DNA of 64,000 nt. Origin: Henricia sp. BOLD:AAB3569. Lineage: Eukaryota; Echinodermata; Asteroidea; Spinulosida; Echinasteridae. Below are positions 44,966 through 55,789 of this stretch, piece after piece (the stretch's first letter is position 1; the number at the start of each line of letters is the position of its first letter). The stretch is from NCBI GenBank assembly GCA_037783545.1, contig JBBELK010000326.1, positions 806,001-870,000 on the forward strand. The letters run 5' to 3'. The position numbers were made by a program, and so were the translations under genes. The notes below the pieces were generated by a model. It did no database searches and had not been told where the DNA came from. It saw only the letters and a list, made by a program, of their open reading frames with translations.

Positions 44966-45160
44966 AAGGCGCCTTCACAGGGTGTCAGGGGGTAAAAGGT
45001 CACTATTGCTTGTCCTCCAGATCGGGAGAGAACAACAGAGTCATGTGATTTGCTGCTAGCACGTGCGTTTCACCACGTGATTTTATTATTCTCTCCCAAT
45101 CTGAAGGACAAGCAACAGTGACCCGTGACCTGTTGACCCCCTGTGAAAGCGCCCTAATTA
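44966..45160. mobile_element. Palindromic MITE GGCGCCTTCACAGGG (left arm)
   Basis: Inverted ends with CTTCACAGGGTGTCAGGGGG and GACCCCCTGTGAAAGCGCC; inner arms GGTCACTATTGCTTGTCC. Copies in the right arm (53812-54008) and in the loop (46139-46335). Confidence 0.65.
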
Positions 45161-45606
45161 AATAGCAGGCCTGTTGACTGTCATCCCAAGATTAGAGAGG
45201 GCGTAGCGTTATACATGTGGGTACTTTTTCCATTTTAAGTCCAATGTGGCGGCACTAATTTTCCCTAATATAACATATGACAAATTATGCCTCAGAAAGA
45301 GTACATTTGTTTAAGAAACCTGATTTTAGCTATGAAAAAAAATTCAAGTTTTCTCCTAGGTTTTTATGTTATGCTGCCTCCATGGACTCAGTGCATTGAG
45401 TCTCAACTGGCGAAGGTGTATGGTAGTTTTCCCTCCATGCACTGAGTCTATGGAGCATGACAAAAAAAATTGCAATTAAAAGAATACTTTTATATTTTTT
45501 TAACATCCAAATTCATGTTTCCTGAACAAATTTACACGTTATGAAGCACTATCATGCCATTAGGGAAAATAAGTGGCGAAAGTGTACGGCCATAGAGTTA
45601 TATATA

Positions 45607-45800
45607 GAAAACTAGAGTGTGCACTGGCTATTGAAGTCACGTTTGTGGACTGTGCCGATGTGGGCGTCGCCATGTTTGCTTAACGCTATAAGTGCAAAGT
45701 GGGAAAAAACCTTTTGCCCACCGAGCACCCATAGCGTTAAGCCAAAATAGCGGCGTCCATATCGGCACATCGTGTATTGGGAGTGCGCACTTTAGTTGTT
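45607..45800. mobile_element. Palindromic MITE AACTAGAGTGTGCAC (left arm)
   Basis: The ends AACTAGAGTGTGCACTGGC and GTGCGCACTTTAGTT enclose GCTTAACGCTATAAGTG and its inverse. The same MITE lies at the equivalent place in the right arm (52345-52548), so it predates the palindrome or was copied with it. Confidence 0.65.
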
Positions 45801-45984
45801 TTTTTTATAATATTAAAAAAAAAACTAAATAACTATTTGTGTACGGCATATATACCGCATGGAATCTCAACAGGCGAAAGTGTATGGTAGTTTTTCCCGA
45901 ATCCGCAAGTCCAAGTTTTCACCCAAGTGTTGACAGCCAGTAACCCGAACCACTCGCTAGGCTTTATAATATGTCAACACGAGT

Positions 45985-46132
45985 ATAGAGCTTCTGCACC
46001 AGCGGCCATGACATAGGGCAGGTTTTCTTATTTAAATGATGTAACAATTAGAACCACAAAGCACCTACTCATGCATGACTCATGGTAACAATGTGAGTGC
46101 CCCTGTCATGGCCGGCGTGTAAAGGCTCTAGC
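45985..46132. mobile_element. GCGGCCATGACA-family MITE, copy 2
   Basis: TATAGAGCTTCTGCACCAGC at the left, inverted CGTGTAAAGGCTCTA at the right, interior as in 10511-10663. Confidence 0.6.
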
Positions 46133-46138
46133 TATTGG

Positions 46139-46335
46139 GCGCTTTTACATGACCTCAAAAGGTCACGGGTCACTATATATAGCTTCTCCTCTAGATCGGG
46201 AGGGAACAATAGAGCCACGTGGGGAAACGCACGTGGCTGCTAGCAGAAAAGCACCCGACTCTAGACTATATTGTTCTCTTCCGATCTGGAAAACAAGCAA
46301 TAACAGTGACCCGTGACCTTTTTACCCCATACAAA
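46139..46335. mobile_element. Palindromic MITE, GGTCACGGGTCACT family, loop copy
   Basis: GGTCACGGGTCACTATA and CAGTGACCCGTGACC arms; related to the MITE in both arms. Confidence 0.55.
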
Positions 46336-46500
46336 CAACGAGTTACGATCGCACGAGTCCGTTGCGAGTCTTTTGATTCTCGTACGATACTGTACATGGT
46401 ACGTGTGGGTATTTTTAGCTTCCATACCAGAATTCAAAATCGGACTGAAGTTTCCCTTTTCATAGTGCTAATAGCTGTAGCTTAATGTACCTATCAAATG

Positions 46501-46525
46501 CCCCCCCCCCCCCCCCCCCCCCCCC
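46501..46525. repeat. Poly-C tract (25 C)
   Basis: An uninterrupted C run just before the satellite, followed by a G-rich segment with TTAGGTGGGG at both its ends (46529-46709). Confidence 0.9.
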
Positions 46526-46770
46526 ATTAGGTGGGGTTTGGTCGCGTTTTTCGTGCCCCAGGGTAGGGGGACTTTGACCATTTAAATACACATTTCTGTG
46601 CATAAATAGCAAATCGCGCATTGGGGATTTTTTTGTCACCTAAATTTGGCCCCAGGGTTGGGGATTTTGTCACGCAAAAAGTGACAATCCCCACCTCTTA
46701 GGTGGGGTAGTCCAGGGGGAGGGGTGGGAAAACAATTGATAGGTGATAATTTCTACTCATATTATTTCTA

Positions 46771-49700
46771 AACCCAGTACGGAAAATAGTTTGCATGTGA
46801 AAGGCAAGACCCACGTGCAATGCAGGCTACCAAAAGTCGTTTGCATGTGAAAACTCAGGACGGAAAGTAATTTGCATTTGAAAGGCAAGACCCACGTACG
46901 ATGCAGGTAACCAAAAGTCGTTTGCATGTGAAAACCCAGGACGGAAAGTAATTTGCATTTGAAAGGCAAGACCCGAGTGCAATACAGGCAACCAAAAGTC
47001 GTTTGCATGTGAAAACCCAGGACGGAAAATAGTTTGCATATGAAAGGCAAGACCCACGTACGATGCAGGCTACCAAAAGTCGTTTGCATGTGAAAACCCA
47101 GGACGGAAAGTAATTTGCATTTGAAAGGCAAGACCCACGTACGATGCAGGTAACCAAAAGTCGTTTGCATGTGAAAACCCAGGACGGAAAGTAATTTGCA
47201 TTTGAAAGGCAAGACCCGAGTGCAATACAGGCAACCAAAAGTCGTTTGCATGTGAAAACCCAGGACGGAAAATAGTTTGCATATGAAAGGCAAGACCCAC
47301 GTACGATGCAGGCTACCAAAAGTCGTTTGCATGTGAAAACCCAGGACGGAAAGTAATTTGCATTTGAAAGGCAAGACCCACGTGCAATGCAGGCAACCAA
47401 AAGTCGTTTGCATGTGAAAACCCAGGACGGAAAGTAATTTGCATTTGAAAGGCAAGACCCACGTGCAATACAGGCAACCAAAAGCGTTTGCATGTGAAAA
47501 CCCAGGACGGAAAATAGTTTGCATATGAAAGGCAAGACCCACGTATACGATGCAGGGTACCAAAAGTCGTTTGCATGTGAAAACCCAGGACGGAAAGTAA
47601 TTTGTATTTGAAAGGCAAGACCACGTGCAATGCAGACAACCAAAAGTCGTTTGCATGTGAAAACCCAGGACGGAAAATAGTTTGCATATGAAAGGCAAGA
47701 CCCACGTGCAATACAGGCAACCAAAAGTCGTTTGCATGTGAAAACCCAGGACGGAAAATAGTTTGCATATGAAAGGCAAGACCCACGTACGATGCAGGTA
47801 ACCAAAAGTCGTTTGCATGTGAAAACCCAGGACGGAACATAGTTTGCATATGAAAGGCAAGACCCACGTACGATGCAGGGTACCAAAAGTCGTTTGCATG
47901 TGAAAACCCAGGACGGAAAGTAATTTGCATTTGAAAGGCAAGACCCACGTGCAATGCAGACAACCAAAAGTCGTTTGCATGTGAAAACCCAGGACGGAAA
48001 ATAGTTTGCATATGAAAGGCAAGACCCACGTGCAATACAGGCAACCAAAAGTCGTTTGCATGTGAAAACCCAGGACGGAAAATAGTTTGCATATGAAAGG
48101 CAAGACCCACGTACGATGCAGGGTACCAAAAGTCGTTTGCATGTAAAAACCCAGGACGGAAAGTAATTTGCATTTGAAAGGCAAGACCCACGTGCAATGC
48201 AGACAACCAAAAGTCGTTTGCATGTGAAAACCCAGGACGGAAAATAGTTTGCATATGAAAGGCAAGACCCACGTGCAATACAGGCAACCAAAAGTCGTTT
48301 GCATGTGAAAACCCAGGACGGAAAATAGTTTGCATATGAAAGGCAAGACCCACGTACGATGCAGGTAACCAAAAGTCGTTTACATGTGAAAACCCAGGAC
48401 GGAAAGTAATTTGCATTTGAAAGGCAAGACCCACGTGCAATGCAGACAACCAAAAGTCGTTTGCATGTGAAAACCCAGGACGGAAAATAGTTTGCATATG
48501 AAAGGCAAGACCCACGTGCAATACAGGCAACCAAAAGTCGTTTGCATGTGAAAACCCAGGACGGAAAATAGTTTGCATATGAAAGGCAAGACCCACGTAC
48601 GATGCAGGTAACCAAAAGTCGTTTGCATGTGAAAACCCAGGACGGAAAATAGTTTGCATATGAAAGGCAAGACCCACGTACGATGCAGGGTACCAAAAGT
48701 CGTTTGCATGTGAAAACCCAGGACGGAAAGTAATTTGCATTTGAAAGGCAAGACCCACGTGCAATGCAGACAACCAAAAGTCGTTTGCATGTGAAAACCC
48801 AGGACGGAAAATAGTTTGCATATGAAAGGCAAGACCCACGTGCAATACAGGCAACCAAAAGTCGTTTGCATGTGAAAACCCAGGACGGAAAATAGTTTGC
48901 ATATGAAAGGCAAGACCCACGTACGATGCAGGGTACCAAAAGTCGTTTGCATGTAAAAACCCAGGACGGAAAGTAATTTGCATTTGAAAGGCAAGACCCA
49001 CGTGCAATGCAGACAACCAAAAGTCGTTTGCATGTGAAAACCCAGGACGGAAAATAGTTTGCATATGAAAGGCAAGACCCACGTGCAATACAGGCAACCA
49101 AAAGTCGTTTGCATGTGAAAACCCAGGACGGAAAATAGTTTGCATATGAAAGGCAAGACCCACGTACGATGCAGGTAACCAAAAGTCGTTTGCATGTGAA
49201 AACCCAGGACGGAAAGTAATTTGCATTTGAAAGGCAAGACCCACGTGCAATGCAGACAACCAAAAGTCGTTTGCATGTGAAAACCCAGGACGGAAAATAG
49301 TTTGCATATGAAAGGCAAGACCCACGTGCAATACAGGCAACCAAAAGTCGTTTGCATGTGAAAACCCAGGACGGAAAATAGTTTGCATATGAAAGGCAAG
49401 ACCCACGTACGATGCAGGTAACCAAAAGTCGTTTGCATGTGAAAACCCAGGACGGAAAGTAATTTGCATTTGAAAGGCAAGACCCACGTGCAATGCAGGC
49501 AACCAAAAGTCGTTTGCATGTGAAAACCCAGGACGGAAAGTAATTTGCATTTGAAAGGCAAGACCCACGTGCAATACAGGCAACCAAAAGTCGTTTGCAT
49601 GTAAAAACCCAGGACGGAAAATAGTTTGCATATGAAAGGCAAGACCCACGTACGATGCAGGCTACCAAAAGTCGTTTGCATGTGAAAACCCAGGACGGAA

Positions 49701-51515
49701 AATAGTTTGCATATGAAAGGCAAGACCCACGTGCAATACAGGCAACCAAAAGTCGTTTGCATGTGAAAACCCAGGACGGAAAATAGTTTGCATATGAAAG
49801 GCAAGACCCACGTACGATGCAGGTAACCAAAAGTCGTTTGCATGTGAAAACCCAGGACGGAAAGTAATTTGCATTTGAAAGGCAAGACCCACGTGCAATG
49901 CAGGCAACCAAAAGTCGTTTGCATGTGAAAACCCAGGACGGAAAGTAATTTGCATTTGAAAGGCAAGACCCACGTGCAATACAGGCAACCAAAAGTCGTT
50001 TGCATGTAAAAACCCAGGACGGAAAATGGTTTGCATATGAAAGGCAAGACCCACGTACGATGCAGGCTACCAAAAGTCGTTTGCATGTGAAAACCCAGGA
50101 CGGAAAATAGTTTGCATATGAAAGGCAAGACCCACGTGCAATACAGGCAACCAAAAGTCGTTTGCATGTGAAAACCCAGGACGGAAAATAGTTTGCATAT
50201 GAAAGGCAAGACCCACGTACGATGCAGGTAACCAAAAGTCGTTTGCATGTGAAAACCCAGGACGGAAAGTAATTTGCATTTCAAAGGCAAGACCCACGTG
50301 CAATGCAGGCAACCAAAAGTCGTTTGCATGTGAAAACCCAGGACGGAAAGTAATTTGCATTTGAAAGGCAAGACCCACGTGCAATACAGGCAACCAAAAG
50401 TCGTTTGCATGTAAAAACCCAGGACGGAAAATAGTTTGCATATGAAAGGCAAGACCCACGTACGATGCAGGCTACCAAAAGTCGTTTGCATGTGAAAACC
50501 CAGGACGGAAAATAGTTTGCATATGAAAGGCAAGACCCACGTGCAATACAGGCAACCAAAAGTCGTTTGCATGTGAAAACCCAGGACGGAAAATAGTTTG
50601 CATATGAAAGGCAAGACCCACGTACGATGCAGGTAACCAAAAGTCGTTTGCATGTGAAAACCCAGGACGGAAAGTAATTTGCATTTGAAAGGCAAGACCC
50701 ACGTGCAATGCAGGCAACCAAAAGTCGTTTGCATGTGAAAACCCAGGACGGAAAGTAATTTGCATTTGAAAGGCAAGACCCACGTGCAATACAGGCAACC
50801 AAAAGTCGTTTGCATGTAAAAACCCAGGACGGAAAATAGTTTGCATATGAAAGGCAAGACCCACGTACGATGCAGGCTACCAAAAGTCGTTTGCATGTGA
50901 AAACCCAGGACGGAAAGTAATTTGCATTTGAAAGGCAAGACCCACGTGCAATACAGGCAACCAAAAGTCGTTTGCATGTAAAAACCCAGGACGGAAAATA
51001 GTTTGCATATGAAAGGCAAGACCCACGTACGATGCAGGCTACCAAAAGTCGTTTGCATGTGAAAACCCAGGACGGAAAGTAATTTGCATTTGAAAGGCAA
51101 GACCCACGTGCAATGCAGGCAACCAAAAGTCGTTTGCATGTGAAAACCCAGGACGGAAAGTAATTTGCATTTGAAAGGCAAGACCCACGTGCAATACAGG
51201 CAACCAAAAGTCGTTTGCATGTAAAAACCCAGGACGGAAAATAGTTTGCATATGAAAGGCAAGACCCACGTACGATGCAGGCTACCAAAAGTCGTTTGCA
51301 TGTGAAAACCCAGGACGGAAAGTAATTTGCATTTGAAAGGCAAGACCCACGTGCAATGCAGGCAACCAAAAGTCGTTTGCATGTGAAAACCCAGGACGGA
51401 AAATAGTTTGCATATGAAAGGCAAGACCCACGTGCAATTCAGGATCGAGGAAACCAAAAGTCGTTTGCATGTGAAAACCTAGGACGAAAAGTAGTTTGCA
51501 TGTAAAAGGCAAGAC
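46771..51515. repeat. 81-bp satellite array, about 58 units, with higher-order repeats
   Basis: Uniform 81-bp units such as the one beginning ACCAAAAGTCGTTTGCATG, each with two related halves (GTTTGCATGTGAAAAC and TTTGCATWTGAAAGGC). Variants (GTGCAATACAGG, GTGCAATGCAGG, GTACGATGCAGG, GCAGGGTACC) recur in fixed order. A three-unit period (243 bp) shows at 46827-47312 and a five-unit period (405 bp) from about 49257 to 51270. Because 81 is divisible by three and the minus strand lacks stops, all three minus frames stay open for up to 1,126 codons. I regard these ORFs as artefacts: no start context, no single preferred frame, purely repetitive peptides. Confidence 0.95.
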
Positions 51516-51708
51516 AAAGTGCATGTATTATTCTTGCAGGTAACTCACTGAAAGCTATCGTTGTTCTCTCTATTGAGAACCCATGTACCTCAAATACCCC
51601 GGTTAAAAAGGGCGCAGGCGTTGCGAGTACAGATTACCAGAGAGGAAAGGAATCTGATTTTAGCAGGTTATCTAATCCATAGGCCTCATAGACTACGTCA
51701 TCTTTTGT

Positions 51709-51808
51709 TGGTTGCCTGGGCAATTGGCTCTAAACTAAATATCACTGAACCGTGCTTTTGCAATGGTACTTTTTTCCGACGGCCATGTTAGTTTAGAGCC
51801 AATTGCCA
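51709..51808. repeat. Inverted repeat CAATTGGCTCTAAACTAA
   Basis: GGTTGCCTGGGCAATTGGCT and its near inverse AGCCAATTGCCATGGCAAC enclose 45 bp. A small foldback in the loop. Confidence 0.6.
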
Positions 51809-52159
51809 TGGCAACCACGTCACACTTGGGCTGTCTATTGGGGCTTGGTGGTGATTCACGTGAGAAACAACTTAGACCCACAAGGTAACATTGCCCAGTT
51901 GTACCTCCATCGCAACAATGGACAATTACGGAGAAGGGTACGGGATGCCATAACTCGGGATTTTCTAAGATGAGATCGCAAATTGTCATTATAGATGACA
52001 AAATTGAAGGTATTTTTTTTTCGTTTAGATTGGACAAAGTATTTGAGGAAATTACATTCTTGAATCGACAGAAAATTCAATTCCAAGATATGCTTTCCAA
52101 AAATCGTCAGCCCCCATGAAATGTCGTCTCTCCCCCACTGGAAATTTAGTTTTGGTTTT

Positions 52160-52215
52160 GCCTTTCAATTGCAAATTACTTTCCGTCCTGGGTTTTCACA
52201 TGCAAACGACTTTTG
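52160..52215 (-). repeat. Single satellite unit in inverted orientation at the right arm edge
   Basis: On the minus strand it reads AAAAGTCGTTTGCATGTGAA through AAAGTAATTTGCA to AAGGC, i.e. two-thirds of one 81-bp unit. It touches the inner edge of the right arm (GCGAGTGG at 52215). Confidence 0.9.
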
Positions 52216-52344
52216 CGAGTGGTTCGGGTTACTGGCTGTCAACACTTGGGTGAAAACTTGGACTTGCGGATTCGGGAAAAACTACCATACACTTTCGCCT
52301 GTTGAGATTCCATGCGGTATATATGCCGTACACAAAGAGTTATA

Positions 52345-52548
52345 TATAAAAAAAAAACTAAAGTGCGCACTCCCAATACACGATGTGCCGATATGGACGC
52401 CGCTATTTTGGCTTAACGCTATGGGTGCTCGGTGGGCAAAAGGTTTTTTTCCCACTTTGCACTTATAGCGTTAAGCAAACATGGCGACGCCCACATCGGC
52501 ACAGTCCACAAACGTGACTTCAATAGCCAGTGCACACTCTAGTTTTCT
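52345..52548. mobile_element. Palindromic MITE AACTAGAGTGTGCAC (right arm)
   Basis: Same element as 45607-45800, at the mirrored position. Confidence 0.65.
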
Positions 52549-52872
52549 ATATATAACTCTATGGACGTACACTTTCGCCACTTATTTTCCCTAATGGCAT
52601 GATAGTGCTTCATAACGTGTAAATTTGTTCAGGAAACATGATTTTGGATGTGAAAAAAATATAAAAGTCTTCTTTTAATTGCAAACATTTTTTGTCATGC
52701 TCCATAGACTCAGTGCATGGAGGGAAAACTACCATACACCTTCGCGGACTCAATGCACTGAGTCCATGGAGGCAGCATAACATAAAAACCTAGGAGAAAA
52801 CTTGAATTTTATTTTCATAGCTAAAATCATGTTTCTTAAACAAATGTACTCTTTCTGAGGCATAATTTGTCA

Positions 52873-53691
52873 CGCATTTTTTGCATAGTGGCGAATCAGC
52901 AAAATTCCACTTTCGAGTAATACGGCTTTTTAGTAATGCATATTCTGGTTCTTGGATTTCGTTTTCTTTTCGTAACAAAATTCAATTTTTGTTAGACTAA
53001 TGTTATTAGCAAAGAGTTTTACTAAAATTATGTTGGGTTTTTGGCATGAGTAAGGGCAATCTCGGAGGGATATTGGTGCCACGAACTAGTACGCGAAAAC
53101 AAAAAAAATCACGTGCGTCTTATTCACCGCTCGTAACGCTATGGACTTTTTCACGATTCGTCACTATGCAAAAAATGCAAGCCGGCTGTGGTACTTATTC
53201 GCCGCGCCTATTCTTTTGCATGTGTTTGTGAAAATCTGAACTGTCGCCTTCAGTTTCGTCATTGATATTATCTCATCTGGATTTCAGACAAGGCCGGTAC
53301 TTACACAGATGGACACGTGGTTATTTTAGCATTTGATTTATCAATTAATTCCTTCTTAAACGCTGCAAATTCCACAGTGTGTTTGATTTTCCCCCAAGTT
53401 AGGAGTGTTTGGTTCACGCAATGTCTGTTGGTTCCCGGCAGGAGGCGTTGCCTTGTAATGCGCAAGGCGCCATCGGTCACCAGCGTAATGTCGGTATTCG
53501 TCACTACGCAAAAAACGCTGGGCCAATCATGAGCCTATTTTTTAATAACTATAAAACCACTCAAATTTTTGATTTAAAACCTTCACAAATGAAAATTGGC
53601 ATCTTTAGAACCCTAAATATAACAAAATCTCAATTTCGGAAAAATCGCTTATTCGCCACTATGCGAAAAATGCGACGTTAAATTTTTAATA
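52873..53691. mobile_element. 819-bp insertion present only in the right arm
   Basis: CGCATTTTTTGCATAGTGGC at 52873 is inverted at 53651-53674. TGTCA flanks both sides (52868-52872, 53692-53696). Two further internal copies of ATTCGTCACTATGCAAAAA-type sequence lie near 53157 and 53497. The left arm reads straight through this point. Confidence 0.75.
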
Positions 53692-53811
53692 TGTCATATT
53701 AGGGAAAATTAGTGCCGCCACATTGGACTTAAAATGGAAAAAGTACCCACATGTATAACGCTACGCCCTCTCTAATCTTGGGATGACAGTCAACAGGCCT
53801 GCTATTTAATT

Positions 53812-54008
53812 AGGGCGCTTTCACAGGGGGTGAACAGGTCACGGGTCACTGTTGCTTGTCCTTCAGATTGGGAGAGAATAATAGAATCACGTGGTGAAAC
53901 GCACGTGCTAGCAGCAAATCACGTGACTCTGTTGTTCTCTCCCGATCTGGAGGACAAGCAATAGTGACTTTTTACCCCCTGACACCCTGTGAAGGCGCCT
54001 TATAACAG
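53812..54008. mobile_element. Palindromic MITE GGCGCCTTCACAGGG (right arm)
   Basis: Mirror copy of 44966-45160. Confidence 0.65.
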
Positions 54009-54288
54009 GATTGCCGTATTAAGATTACCCCGGGGCATTTAGTTAGTTTGCACCATTCGGCAGTTAATATTCTGTACATTATTGGTACATTAGTGAACTA
54101 GTATGCTTCAACCTCGGCGAGCTTTATTGACTATCCACCTTATGTCCTCCGCAGGAGACATTTTCCGGGAGACAACAATAGCATAGATCATTTAGATAAT
54201 GTTTTCCCGGGGAAGGGATAGGGGACAGTATCTTCTCCCACACTGGCACTCTGAATTCAATATTTTCAAAGGCAGGTGCAGATTAGAT

Positions 54289-54630
54289 AGACTGGTTCCC
54301 GTCCACATATTCCACACAGGAGAATATAAGGACAAGTAAAGGGCGCTTCATATTGATCTGTAATTGGTCGTCTTTGCGCGTGCGCATTGTGTTTTTTATA
54401 TTTAAAAATTGACCAAGTCCTTTGCTTTAGGCAATGTACTTTATTTACATAATTGGATATGTTCGACACGCACGGCAATGTCAATTCAAAATCTGCGCAC
54501 TTACTAAAAATATAAAAATAATAATAACCACGTGACGGGCACAATTCTGCCCGTCATGGCTGCCCTTTACCGATCCTTATATGTTCGCAATAAGCGAACC
54601 AATCTATAGGGATCGGGAACCAATCTACAA
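54289..54630. mobile_element. 342-bp TIR insertion present only in the right arm
   Basis: Ends AGACTGGTTCCCG and, inverted, AGATTGGTTCCCG. ATTAGAT is repeated on both sides (54282-54288, 54631-54637). The left arm has the empty site with one ATTAGAT. A 7-8-bp duplication is compatible with hAT (inference). A half copy lies at 8007-8201. Confidence 0.8.
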
Positions 54631-55323
54631 ATTAGATTGCCACATACCACCATGCATTGCCCTTGTCCTGGCGTGAAACACGCGAAGACAGGTGGGCACG
54701 CACAACACAAAGGCGCAGATTGCATGTGTCATGAGAGGAGGCTTTTACAAATACATGCATATGCATGTTTTCATGGAACAATAAAGCTTTAGGTATACTA
54801 CGGTCCAGCTGGGTGGAGCTTGCGGTGTTGACGATTTCATTGGCCACTGATGACCAGTCAGTCAACCCACGGTCCGACGTACGTTCAAAACGAATGAACA
54901 CTACTAAGTTTACGACGTTGTAAGGAACGGAGCGAACGGGGAAGGTAAGGTGAAGTGCGGTATCGGCTCTGTATCAGAACGCTATCCAATCGTTCGTGAT
55001 CCGGTACTGGTACGCTGATATCAAACCTTGCCGTATAAGTAACGGCTTATAAACGGCAAAACAGATCCAATACCGAGCTGATAGCGTGCAAGTAACGACC
55101 CGTTAACGTGCTCCAGTTCGGTGGCAATTTTTGAACATGTTTAAAACTTTTTTCAGCAATTCCGTGCTGTCCTTATAACCCCGAGACAGCCAGTGTCAAT
55201 AACTTATCAGTAACGATAGAGAAACGACCACTTACCGATCACTCCTTATCAATACCGATTCCACATAAATCAGTACGGTACATGAACGGTAATGCAATTC
55301 GGTTTCCTGTGACAGGGCCTTAA

Positions 55324-55789
55324 CTGTACAAAACCGCATAGACGGTTTTACGGTTTTAACTGTAAGTTGCTGGTCAGGAGCACTTACAGTTATTACACCC
55401 ATGGGGGCTCCATCTTCTAAGCTGCTGATTGAAGGGACATGTATTTGTGCTCTGTTTAAGGGACTTCACCATGGGATTAGGGTTTTGTTTTCATTTCATC
55501 TTTCTCACAATAAAAATAAGAAACAATTTTTTTTTATTCAATTTCCTTTATTTATTAAAGGAAAGTAAGAAACCACGCTCAAGCTAATATTCTGCATTTT
55601 GTTCATATTCTGCAATGCTTGTACAAACATTTCCATTTGCAATTCTAAAAGTTGTGTACATTTTGTTTGGAGGAGGACTGGGAAAATGTTAATGATTTTA
55701 TTTTATAATTTTTTTGAAATTCTTTATTCTCATTGTGTTAAATGTACAAATTACATGTACTGTCTAATAGTGTTCAATGGAAGTTGTAG
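55324..55789. other. Flank of the giant element, nothing recognised
   Basis: Short inverted words around 55325-55385 (CGGTTTTACGGTTTTAACTG); otherwise AT-rich. Confidence 0.3.

Larger units (their letters stand above)
43639..45957 (+). repeat. Left arm of the giant palindrome
   Basis: Matches the right arm inverted. Shared landmarks include GTTCATTCGTTTTGAACG (44397), GGACCGTAGTATACC (44491), CCTTTGAAAATATTGAATTC (44672) and CCAGTAACCCGAACCACTCGC at the inner edge. An apparent 98-codon ORF at 44365-44661 is also present, inverted, in the right arm, but looks like no known protein. The left arm lacks two insertions present in the right arm. Confidence 0.85.
43639..55320. mobile_element. Giant palindromic transposon-like element, TAA target duplication
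   Basis: An 11.7-kb unit whose ends are AGGCCCTGTCACAGGAAACC and its exact inverse, flanked by TAA at 43636-43638 and 55321-55323. The arms (left 43639-45957, right 52215-55320) are inverted copies of each other over most of their length, and the loop holds an 81-bp satellite array. Outer parts of the arms are rich in ACCGTTC, TACCG and CTTACC words and are less alike than the inner parts. No transposase ORF was found, so it is non-autonomous. TAA and the AGGCCC start fit a PIF/Harbinger-type mobiliser (inference). Confidence 0.8.
52215..55320 (-). repeat. Right arm of the giant palindrome
   Basis: Inverse of 43639-45957 plus two extra insertions (52873-53691 and 54289-54630). The apparent ORF at 54632-54901 mirrors the left-arm ORF at 44365-44661. 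Confidence 0.85.

Noticed and set aside
46757..51457. Very long minus-strand ORFs (up to 1,126 codons) across the satellite
   Set aside because: All three minus frames are open at once because the 81-bp unit is a multiple of three and lacks minus-strand stops. No preferred frame, start context or non-repeat domain.
46771..51515. CRISPR-like array
   Set aside because: Repeats are contiguous 81-bp units without unique spacers, in a eukaryotic genome.
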